A DNA stretch of 64,000 bases, taken from assembly GCA_963826795.1 (NCBI GenBank), contig CAWGYT010000009.1:558001-622000 (forward strand), given 5' to 3'. Source of the stretch: CAWGYT01 sp963826795 (GTDB lineage: Bacteria > Planctomycetota > Planctomycetia > Pirellulales > Pirellulaceae). The position numbers were made by a program, and so were the translations under genes. The notes beneath the pieces were generated by a model. That model was not told the DNA's origin. It did no database searches and saw only the letters and a program-made list of their open reading frames with translations. The stretch's first letter is position 1, and the number at the start of each line of letters is the position of its first letter. This document shows, piece by piece, positions 57,425-64,000 of the stretch.

Positions 57425-58510
57425 ATGGTTGAGAACGCGATCTGGCAAACCCGGTCGGCCGCGACGACCCGCCTATGGCCCGACGGAGTCCCGACGCTCT
57501 GGTGTCCCACGTTGACGCATTTCCGACCCGATCGGACACTCGATTTCGACCGGATCACCGCGCATCTGGCACACCTCGCCCCGCACGCCCGCGGTTGGCT
57601 CGTGCCCGGTTCGACGGGCGAAGGCTGGCAGCTGACCGACTCGCAAGTCGTTCGCTTGTTGAATCACGTGTTGGACGTGGCCCAGGGTTGTCGGACGCGG
57701 GTGCTGATCGGGATTCTGCGGCAAGATCCCGACGAAATGCTGTCCCTGCTGGATTCCTTGGGAGGGTGGTTGTGCAAGCGATCCCATACCGACTCCCGCG
57801 AACTGGCGTTGCAAACGTCTCACGTGTGCGGCTTTACCGTCTGTCCACCCGCCGGGGCGAGCTTGACGCAGAAGGCGATTCGCGAAGGCCTGCGGCGAGT
57901 GCTCCAGACCGGATGGCCGATCGCGCTGTATCAATTGCCCCAGGTGACGAACAACGAAATGTCACCTGAAACGGTGGCCGGGCTGGCCAGCGAGTTCCCG
58001 AATTTCTTGCTTTTCAAGGACACCAGTGGAACGGACCAAGTGCTGCGATCGGGGGTCGACCTGCAGGGCGTCTTCCGCGTCCGAGGAGCCGAAGGGAATT
58101 ACGCCCGATGGCTATGCCCCCGCGAGGGCGGATACGACGGTTTGCTGCTCAGTACGGCCAACGTATTCGCCCAGCAATTAGCGACGATGATCGCGGATTT
58201 GCAGCATGAGCGTGTCGAGCTGGCGGAGCAGCAGATCCGGCCGGTCGAAGAAATCGTGCCGCGCGTTTTTGAGCTGGTTGCCGAATTACCCTTTGGAAAC
58301 GCGTTTACCAACGCCAACAAGGCCCTTGATCATTTCATGGCGCATGGTGCCGCCGCCGAATCGGCTCCGCCTCCTGTCCTTTGCGACGGGCAGACGCTGC
58401 CCGCCAGGACGCTGGCCCAGGTGGCGCAATGGCTGCACGAATTCGGGCTATTTCCGGCGGTCGGCTATCTGGCCGAGGCACGTCGGAGTGCCGATCGCCA
58501 CCCGTCCTAA
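57425..58510 (+). CDS. DapA-like aldolase (dihydrodipicolinate synthase family)
   Basis: 361 residues. A TIM-barrel aldolase of the DHDPS/N-acetylneuraminate lyase family: GWLVPGSTGEGWQLTDSQ is the pyruvate-binding block, ALYQLPQVTNNEMSPE has the conserved Tyr and FLLFKDTSGTDQV the Schiff-base Lys. The family makes or breaks bonds to pyruvate; true DapA is near 290 residues, and the extra C-terminal 60 here are atypical, so this is probably not lysine biosynthesis. The NagA-like gene follows 20 bp later, consistent with amino-sugar use, which is an inference. Confidence 0.87.
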   Translation: MVENAIWQTRSAATTRLWPDGVPTLWCPTLTHFRPDRTLDFDRITAHLAHLAPHARGWLVPGSTGEGWQLTDSQVVRLLNHVLDVAQGCRTRVLIGILRQDPDEMLSLLDSLGGWLCKRSHTDSRELALQTSHVCGFTVCPPAGASLTQKAIREGLRRVLQTGWPIALYQLPQVTNNEMSPETVAGLASEFPNFLLFKDTSGTDQVLRSGVDLQGVFRVRGAEGNYARWLCPREGGYDGLLLSTANVFAQQLATMIADLQHERVELAEQQIRPVEEIVPRVFELVAELPFGNAFTNANKALDHFMAHGAAAESAPPPVLCDGQTLPARTLAQVAQWLHEFGLFPAVGYLAEARRSADRHPS

Positions 58511-58530
58511 GGAAACTCCAACAAGCGGCC

Positions 58531-59448
58531 ATGTCGTACTTTGATCTGCAAGTGAACGGCTACGCCGGTGTCGACTTTAACGGCGACGATTGGAGCGAGG
58601 ACGACCTTCGAGTGGCTTGCGAGCGTCTGCGAGCGGATGGTGTCGAGGGAATTCTGGCGACGGTCATCACGGACGACATCGACGCGATCTGCGCCCGCCT
58701 TCAGCGATTGGTGCTGGCCCGCCAGCGCGTCCCGGAGATCGCAGCGATCATTCAGGGCTTTCACCTGGAAGGCCCCTTCCTGAATGAACAGGCCGGCTTT
58801 ATCGGCGCCCATCCGGTGGCTGCCGCACGGCCCGCCGAAATTGCCGTGATGCAGCGATTACTGGATGCCGCAGCAGGACTTACGCGAGTTGTCACGCTGG
58901 CCCCCGAGCGAGACGCGAAGCTTGAGGTGACGCGCTACTTGCGTTCCCAGGGAGTGATCGTGTCGGCGGGGCACTGCGACCCGACACTCGATCAACTGGA
59001 TGCCGCCCTGGACGCGGGATTGTCGATGTTCACGCATCTCGGCAACGGCTGCCCGCTCAACATGCACCGCCACGACAACGTCATTCAACGCGTCTTGAGC
59101 CGTGCCGATCGGCTCTGGATCGGATTCATTGCCGACGGCGTCCACGTTCCGTTCTTCGCGTTGCGGAATTATCTGCGTGCTGCCGACCTGCGGCGCTGTT
59201 TTGTGGTGACGGACGCGATCTCGGCCGCTGGCCAAGGCCCGGGCGTGTTCAGGCTGGGCGATCAGCAGGTCGTCGTGGACGCGCAGCTGGCCACCTGGGC
59301 CGCTGACGGCTCGCATCTGATGGGGTCGGCCGGTACGATGCCGCGCACCGCCGAGAACCTCCGCACGAGCCTGGGGCTGGCCGAAGACCAGATTCGTTTG
59401 CTGACCCGCGACAATCCCCGTGCGGCGATCGCCCTCGAAGCGGCATGA
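58531..59448 (+). CDS. nagA: N-acetylglucosamine-6-phosphate deacetylase-like (NagA)
   Basis: 305 residues from MSYFDLQVNGYAGVDFNGDD. Metal-site Glu in FHLEGPFLNEQAGFIGAH, His residues in SAGHCDPTLDQ and MFTHLGNGCP, IADGVH and the catalytic Asp in VVTDAISAAGQGPGVF follow NagA order. It is shorter than the usual 380-residue enzyme: the N-terminal beta-sandwich that wraps the barrel is largely missing, and the protein begins directly with DLQVNGYAGVDF, the first barrel strand. It would deacetylate GlcNAc-6-P, matching the exported chitin-type deacetylase elsewhere in the window. Confidence 0.88.
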   Translation: MSYFDLQVNGYAGVDFNGDDWSEDDLRVACERLRADGVEGILATVITDDIDAICARLQRLVLARQRVPEIAAIIQGFHLEGPFLNEQAGFIGAHPVAAARPAEIAVMQRLLDAAAGLTRVVTLAPERDAKLEVTRYLRSQGVIVSAGHCDPTLDQLDAALDAGLSMFTHLGNGCPLNMHRHDNVIQRVLSRADRLWIGFIADGVHVPFFALRNYLRAADLRRCFVVTDAISAAGQGPGVFRLGDQQVVVDAQLATWAADGSHLMGSAGTMPRTAENLRTSLGLAEDQIRLLTRDNPRAAIALEAA

Positions 59449-59518
59449 ACGGCGCGGCGCCGGCGAAAAACCCGTGCGCCCCGCGGTTCGGTCAGAAGTC
59501 CCGGATCGAAGGGCCGAT

Positions 59519-60961
59519 CTAAACGGTTTGGGGAACCACAAACGGTTCGCGATAGGCCCGCGTCAGCAGCTGGTTGGCTTCGTCGTCGCCCACGAAACGT
59601 TCGGTCGGTGGGTCGAAACGCAAGTGGCGCCCCACCGTGTAGACCGAGTCCTCGAGCCGCATGCCAACGACACGGCAGTTGTCGGCGACTTTCTCCAGCG
59701 ATTCGACGACTTGCTTGTTGTCGCCGACTGACTGGCGAGCTCGATCGAATGGCGCCTTTTCGCCGAGTCGGTACGAGACGTTCGCCAGATGGCAGAGCGC
59801 GCTGGAGTGGTGTCCCACTTCCGCATCGCAATTATTGTCCTCCGGATTGCGGGACCGCATGGCGAGAATGAACGATCCAAAGGGGCCGCCACTGGCGACT
59901 TGCCGCGGTGTCCCTCCACGGACACGTTCCGGTTCTCCGCCCTTGTGAGGATAGAACTTCCCATCCCGGATCACGCCTTCGGTCGTATAGAACTCGTTTC
60001 GCACCAGGCGAGGAAAGCCGTCGTGTTGATCGACCAGTCCCCGGGTCTCGAACAACAGCAACACGTCGCCAAAGACATAGCCGGACAACTGAGTGTTCGG
60101 CGTCTGGCCTTGATCTTCATAGCCGAATCGGCCACCCAGACTCCAGATTTCCGTCGGCATCGTGGCTCCGGGAATGGCCCACCGTGCGACATCCATCTCG
60201 TGCACGCCTTGGTTGCCGGTATCGCCGTTACCGGTGTCCCAGAACCAGTGCCAGTTGTAATGCACCAGATTGCCGTGATAGTCCTGCATCGGGGCCGGAC
60301 CGAGCCAGAGATTCCAGTCCAACTCGGCGGGAGGCGTCTCGACTTGCTTCCAGCCGATGCTCCAGCGCGGCTTGCAGCAGTATCCCTTGGAAACCAACAA
60401 CCGACCGTAATTGCCCGACTGGACGGCCGCGATCTCGTTCGCCCGCGACTGACTGGACCGTTGCTGCGTCCCATGCTGAACGACTCGCTGATACTTCTTC
60501 GCGGCCGCCGCGAGCTGGCCGCCCTCAAAGACGTTGTGCGACAGGGGCTTTTCGACGTAAACGTCCTTGCCAGCTTGGCAGGCCCAGATCCCAATCAGCG
60601 AATGCCAGTGATTGCAGGTCGCAATCGAGACGGCATTCAGTTCAGGATCCTCCAGTGCCTGCCGCACATCTTGGACGCAGCGGGGCGTGTTTCCGGCGCG
60701 CTCCTGAATCATGGCGGATCGCGATTCAAAAAGTCGGCTGTCCGGATCGACCAAATAGCTGACTTCGACGTTTTCTTGTTCCGTGAAGCCCTCCATGTGC
60801 GACGTCCCGCGCCCGTGTATCCCGCAGACGCCGACCCGTATTCGGTCGTTCGCCCCCAGGACCTGCCCCGAGGCCCGGGTGCCGGAGATGGTAAACGTCG
60901 AAAAAGCGGCGCTGGCCGCGGCGGTGGTCTTGAGGAAGCGTCGACGATTGATTCGAGCCAT
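59519..60961 (-). CDS. Tat-exported Gfo/Idh/MocA family oxidoreductase
   Basis: 480 residues from MARINRRRFLKTTAAASAAF, with aaggag 10 nt upstream. The twin-Arg signal (NRRRFLKTTAAASAAFSTFT) predicts Tat export with its cofactor. The Rossmann part has RIRVGVCGIHGRGTSHMEGF, and VYVEKPLSHNVFEGGQLAAA is the EKP motif of the family; the second half is the alpha/beta substrate domain (GNTGNQGVHEMDVARWAI-type block). Planctomycetes carry many such exported sugar oxidoreductases. Substrate unknown. The frame is open upstream to 61174, but this start has both the signal and the ribosome-binding site. Confidence 0.94.
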   Translation of the reverse strand: MARINRRRFLKTTAAASAAFSTFTISGTRASGQVLGANDRIRVGVCGIHGRGTSHMEGFTEQENVEVSYLVDPDSRLFESRSAMIQERAGNTPRCVQDVRQALEDPELNAVSIATCNHWHSLIGIWACQAGKDVYVEKPLSHNVFEGGQLAAAAKKYQRVVQHGTQQRSSQSRANEIAAVQSGNYGRLLVSKGYCCKPRWSIGWKQVETPPAELDWNLWLGPAPMQDYHGNLVHYNWHWFWDTGNGDTGNQGVHEMDVARWAIPGATMPTEIWSLGGRFGYEDQGQTPNTQLSGYVFGDVLLLFETRGLVDQHDGFPRLVRNEFYTTEGVIRDGKFYPHKGGEPERVRGGTPRQVASGGPFGSFILAMRSRNPEDNNCDAEVGHHSSALCHLANVSYRLGEKAPFDRARQSVGDNKQVVESLEKVADNCRVVGMRLEDSVYTVGRHLRFDPPTERFVGDDEANQLLTRAYREPFVVPQTV

Positions 60962-61289
60962 GGGGGTTAGCTCCTTGTCATGAAAAAGGGCGACGGCAGG
61001 CGGCATCGGCACGAGTCGAGCGGGAGGTGCTCCGACGTTCAGGCCGATTTCGGAACGGATACTCAGGTCGATCCCCGGCTTCGGTCTGCCCGCGGCGCCG
61101 GCATTATAGCCGAAGCGGAGCATGAATGCGAAGTCTTCGAGAGCCAGCATGATGCGTCGTTTGGCCCGAACCACTCGTCACCGCGTGGGCAAGCGATATA
61201 TTCAGATGAGCCCTGATCGTCGCGGGTGAGCCGCGGCCTGCGTGAGATGCATGGGGCGAGAGGACCGACGCGCCAACAGGAAGGTTTGA
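60962..61289. other. Divergent intergenic region
   Basis: 328 bp between the divergent oxidoreductase and the following gene. The open frames here are shadows; promoters for both genes are expected. No repeat or strong hairpin was seen. Confidence 0.35.
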
Positions 61290-62531
61290 TTGCCCGTGAA
61301 CGTGGTAGCTCCGATTCGAATCGCGACCTTGGGCGGTGATGCGGCGTTGGATGAATTGGTCGCGGCGGCCGGCGAACTTGGCGGGGTTCACTACGTCGCC
61401 GCTTACGGTGCGCAGGAGACCCCGAAGGCCGTAGCCGAAGCGCTGCTGCGCCGACTTCCGCCGGCATCGCAGCTGGATCCCGACTGGGAAGCCTTGCTCA
61501 GCCAGTCGCTCGCCGATCTGGTGCTCGTCTCCGCCGCGCCGGCTGAACAAGCGGATTTGGAGAGACGCGAAGAACAACTCAAGCGACTGGTCCAGGCCGG
61601 CATCCCGCTGGTCCTCGTCCAGCCGCCGTGTGGAATGCTGGCCGCTTACGAGTTGGAAATGATTCGCAGCGACAACAATTGCCCCTTGTTTCCCTACGTG
61701 GCGAGCATCAGTCATTCGGTGCTGCGCAACTTGAGCGAGATGATCAGCCGGTCGAGCTCGCCGCTAGGGCAGTTGGAACAGGTGATTTGGGAACGACTCT
61801 GCGGCGATCAGGAACGGACGAAGGCGGCGGTTTTGCGGTTCGTCGCGCAAGACAGCCTGATCATTCGTCGATTGCTGGGCGACGTGACACTCGTGTCGGC
61901 CGTTGGCGTGTCGGCTGACGGCACGAACTACGGCAATTTGGGAATCCACTTGACGGGGCCCAACGACCGGTTTGCCCGTTGGACGATGGGGCCGATGCGT
62001 TCCAGCGCTGGCGCGACGCTGACCCTGGTCGGATCCGAGCGGGACGTGACGGTCCGATTTCCCGCCGCCGGGCACCCGATCTCGGTCACGGGACTTGACG
62101 ACGCCGCGGACGATCCTGATTGGAATCCCGCCCTTGATTTCATGCGCACCGTCACGCGTCAGCTCAGGGGTTCGTCACACGCACCCGCGTCCGCGGTCCA
62201 CGAGACGGGCTCGCCGGCCACCTGGAACGAAGTCTGCCGCACGTTGGAAATTACGGATGCGGTCCAGCGCAGCATTCAGAAGCGGCGCACGATTGAGTTG
62301 TACCATGAGCAGGTGACCGAGCAGGAAACGTTCAAGAGCGTGATGGCCGCTGGCGGCTGTGCGATGCTGCTATGGGTCGTTGTGTTGTTGATGATCGCGG
62401 GGGTGGTCGAAGGCCTAAATTTGCCGCTCCGCGAAACCGCCGTGTGGGGGCTTTGGCCGCTGCTGCTGTTTGCCCCGCTGGCGATTTTTCTGGGCCTGCA
62501 ATTGCTGCAACTCGTGTTTCCCCGGCAATGA
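61290..62531 (+). CDS. Membrane-anchored Gfo/Idh-like protein without recognisable active site
   Basis: 413 residues starting at TTG 61290, which has aggaagg 5 nt upstream; a GTG 6 nt later is the alternative. The first 130 residues look like a degenerate Rossmann domain (IRIATLGGDAALDELVAAAG, LVLVSAAPAEQADLERREEQ, PLVLVQPPCGMLAAYELEMI), followed by an alpha/beta part, a linker and two C-terminal membrane helices (about 355-375 and 385-408). The EKP motif of Gfo/Idh enzymes is replaced by QPP, so enzymatic activity is doubtful. This type seems to be a planctomycete family; function unknown. Confidence 0.75.
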   Translation: MPVNVVAPIRIATLGGDAALDELVAAAGELGGVHYVAAYGAQETPKAVAEALLRRLPPASQLDPDWEALLSQSLADLVLVSAAPAEQADLERREEQLKRLVQAGIPLVLVQPPCGMLAAYELEMIRSDNNCPLFPYVASISHSVLRNLSEMISRSSSPLGQLEQVIWERLCGDQERTKAAVLRFVAQDSLIIRRLLGDVTLVSAVGVSADGTNYGNLGIHLTGPNDRFARWTMGPMRSSAGATLTLVGSERDVTVRFPAAGHPISVTGLDDAADDPDWNPALDFMRTVTRQLRGSSHAPASAVHETGSPATWNEVCRTLEITDAVQRSIQKRRTIELYHEQVTEQETFKSVMAAGGCAMLLWVVVLLMIAGVVEGLNLPLRETAVWGLWPLLLFAPLAIFLGLQLLQLVFPRQ

Positions 62532-62719
62532 CGACCGGAGTCCTCCATCGCCGTCGATCCAGGACTCGTCAGGGCGAGATTTGAAGGTCGGAGGCGTCCT
62601 TTTTTCGGTGTTTGGCGTTTTTACCGCAGGCGCCGACACGGCACCGGTTCGCGTTATAATGCTCGCTCGAAGAACACGTGTCGATTGTTTCTCGTTTTGG
62701 ACTTTGTCGAGCTGGCATC

Positions 62720-63427
62720 ATGAAATGGTCTGTTGGATTGGGAAGCGTTGTGGTGGGATCCGCGGTAATCGGCACGGTCGTGCTAGGAGTACTGGCCGCA
62801 CCCGTCGAAGCTCAGGATGACGCGGGATTCGTTTCACTGACGAACGGGCGGGATCTGAGCGGCTGGAAAACAGGTCCGGACAACGCGTGGGTCGTCGAAA
62901 ACGGCGAGCTGACCGTTCGTCGCGAGTTTGACGGCCAGGAACACAACCAGGACTATTTGTGGACGACGGAGACCTACGGGGATTTCGTCTTGGAGTTGGA
63001 ATTCAAAGTCGCCGAGAACACGAACAGCGGGATCTTCATTCGGACCTCGGACCTGAAGGATCCGGTGTACACGGGAATTGAGATCCAGGTTGCCAATTCG
63101 CACGGGCGCACGGAGTTGAGCCGAACGGGGACGGCCGGAGCCATTTACGACGCGTTGGCGCCCTCGGCCAACGCGCTCAAGCCACCTGGCGAATGGAATC
63201 AGTGTGTGGTTCGCTGCGAGGGTCCGCGAGTTCGGGTGACGCTCAACGGGCAGCGAGTGGTGGACCTGAATTTGGACGACTGGTCAACACCGCACGAAAA
63301 TCCCGACGGAAGTCGCAACAAGTTTGCCACGGCCTTGAAGGATTTTTCGCGAACGGGCTACGTGGGACTACAGGATCACGGTCGGCCCGTTTGGTACCGC
63401 AAGATTCGCGTGAAGCGGCTCGATTAA
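62720..63427 (+). CDS. Exported DUF1080 (LamG/glucanase-fold) protein
   Basis: 235 residues from MKWSVGLGSVVVGSAVIGTV (signal peptide, cleavage near VEA-QD). It has the DUF1080 blocks FVSLTNGRDLSGWKTGPDNA, WVVENGELTVRREF, DFVLELEFKVAENTNSGIFI and RTS, and the end RTGYVGLQDHGRPVWYRKIR. DUF1080 proteins are jelly-roll carbohydrate-binding or hydrolase domains (now linked to 3-keto-glycoside hydrolysis) and are very common in planctomycetes. This fits the exported Gfo/Idh oxidoreductase near by, because 3-keto sugar formation and cleavage go together; that link is inferred. Its stop overlaps the convergent next gene's stop (TTAA). Confidence 0.92.
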   Translation: MKWSVGLGSVVVGSAVIGTVVLGVLAAPVEAQDDAGFVSLTNGRDLSGWKTGPDNAWVVENGELTVRREFDGQEHNQDYLWTTETYGDFVLELEFKVAENTNSGIFIRTSDLKDPVYTGIEIQVANSHGRTELSRTGTAGAIYDALAPSANALKPPGEWNQCVVRCEGPRVRVTLNGQRVVDLNLDDWSTPHENPDGSRNKFATALKDFSRTGYVGLQDHGRPVWYRKIRVKRLD

Positions 63428-64000
63428 GGCCGCGTGTCTTTCGACGATCCCTCGGACCGTTTCTGCCGGGCCAGAAGCACGTCGTCGATCTGCTTCAAGA
63501 GCTCGTTGCGCTCTCGCGCGTCGCCCACGAACTCCTTGCTCGTGACACGATTGCGAAGTTGCTCCAGCAGCCCGGTCGTGGCCTTGAATTGCTGCTCGGT
63601 CTGGCTGCCATCGTCCTGGCCCGTGAAGGCCATGCCGAGTCCCAGGCTGAGGTTTCCGACGTCCAACATCGTGATTCGCACGAACAGTTCCATCGCCTCG
63701 GTTGGGCCGAGCGGACCGGACTGATTCAATTCCGATTCAATTTTCTGGCGTTCGCGGGCCAACTCCTGCGAGGTTTTCTCGGTCGCGCCGGCAAGCTCGG
63801 CTTGACGCGTTTCAAATTCGGCGGCGGCGCCCTCCAGATCCTTTTCGACGTTCTCCCAGGCCTTCAACGCCGCTTCGGTCGCTTCGTCCAGATTCCGGGG
63901 TTGGTCCTGAGCCTTGTTTTCGGACGAGCTACTGTCCGCGGGCGCGCTGCTGGGCAAGGTCGTATAGGCCGATCTCGTGCGGTCCGTTTTGGGGGCAGCC
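63424..64000 (-). CDS. Hypothetical protein with coiled coil, N-terminus beyond the window
   Basis: The frame is open from the window edge to the TAA at 63424, so at least 191 residues are seen and the start lies outside; a TTG at 63957 is the only start-like codon inside. A polar Ser/Asp-rich stretch leads to a charged coiled coil (EAALKAWENVEKDLEGAAAE, FETRQAELAGATEKTSQELA), a short less polar stretch (MELFVRITMLDVGNLSLGLG) and a second helical region to the end (LEQLRNRVTSKEFVGDARER, NELLKQIDDVLLARQKR). No family recognised. Confidence 0.7.
   Translation of the reverse strand, partial: AAPKTDRTRSAYTTLPSSAPADSSSSENKAQDQPRNLDEATEAALKAWENVEKDLEGAAAEFETRQAELAGATEKTSQELARERQKIESELNQSGPLGPTEAMELFVRITMLDVGNLSLGLGMAFTGQDDGSQTEQQFKATTGLLEQLRNRVTSKEFVGDARERNELLKQIDDVLLARQKRSEGSSKDTRP

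Noticed and set aside
57425..58510. Lysine-biosynthesis dapA
   Set aside because: The protein has a long atypical C-terminal extension and an amino-sugar neighbour, so the specific function is not supported.

Overview
The window looks like a chromosomal segment of a planctomycete, most likely of the Pirellulales type. The evidence is several hallmarks occurring together: an N-terminal planctomycete extracellular-targeting motif (LEQLEQRQLLTA at 17.1 kb), planctomycete-type ECF sigma factors paired with Ser/Thr kinases, a kinase-PEGA-FGE-hydrolase fusion, HAF-repeat and dockerin-like secreted proteins with a PEP-CTERM tail, a DUF1080 protein, Tat-exported Gfo/Idh/MocA oxidoreductases, and HslV with a planctomycete-style N-terminus. 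No identity search was possible, so genus-level placement is not claimed.

Layout. 0-6.5 kb: a minus-strand stress cluster headed by an ArsR-type repressor: a deletion remnant of a universal stress protein (Usp), DUF4914 (a P-loop protein), DUF2934, two Usp genes and a cation P-type ATPase cut by the window edge. 6.5-9.1 kb: a REP-associated (Y1/HUH) transposase flanked on both sides by inward-facing short repeats. 9.2-23.3 kb: two ECF sigma/Ser-Thr kinase modules, one either side of a group of secreted repeat proteins (HAF repeats, FG-GAP/VCBS, dockerin-like cassettes), plus a third sigma factor surviving only as an N-terminal stub next to a repeat. 23.3-25.3 kb: decayed mobile DNA (ORF-less group II intron, repeats, a truncated tyrosine integrase) beside tRNA-Val(TAC). 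25.3-30 kb: sirtuin, MobA-like nucleotidyltransferase, a three-gene exported-protein operon starting with DUF1326, and a YdjC/ChbG deacetylase. 30.3-36.6 kb: a very large secreted protein in two reading frames. 36.7-37.5 kb: five tandem copies of a 161-bp palindromic (BIME-like) unit. 37.6-48 kb: a minus-strand run with mutS, a FliG/MgtE-N-like protein, QueD/PTPS, a CitG-like protein, an OleB-like hydrolase, CbiX, an epimerase, an isochorismatase-family hydrolase and a heavy-metal P-type ATPase. 48-53.7 kb: hslVU, then a STAS / histidine kinase / response regulator-PP2C set that looks like a partner-switching pathway. 54-64 kb: K+ channel, DUF3500, DapA-like, NagA-like, Gfo/Idh, DUF1080 and hypothetical genes.

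The most striking property of the whole window is the number of otherwise intact genes broken by a single frameshift (mutS, the heavy-metal ATPase, the histidine kinase, the epimerase, the FliG-like gene, the kinase-FGE fusion, a HAF-repeat gene, the transposase, probably the giant secreted protein, and a Usp with two compensating shifts). Five of them are repaired by adding one GC dinucleotide to a GCGC tract and several others by one base in a short homopolymer. I therefore favour a sequencing/assembly artefact over mass pseudogenisation, and I annotate these as genes with a frameshift.
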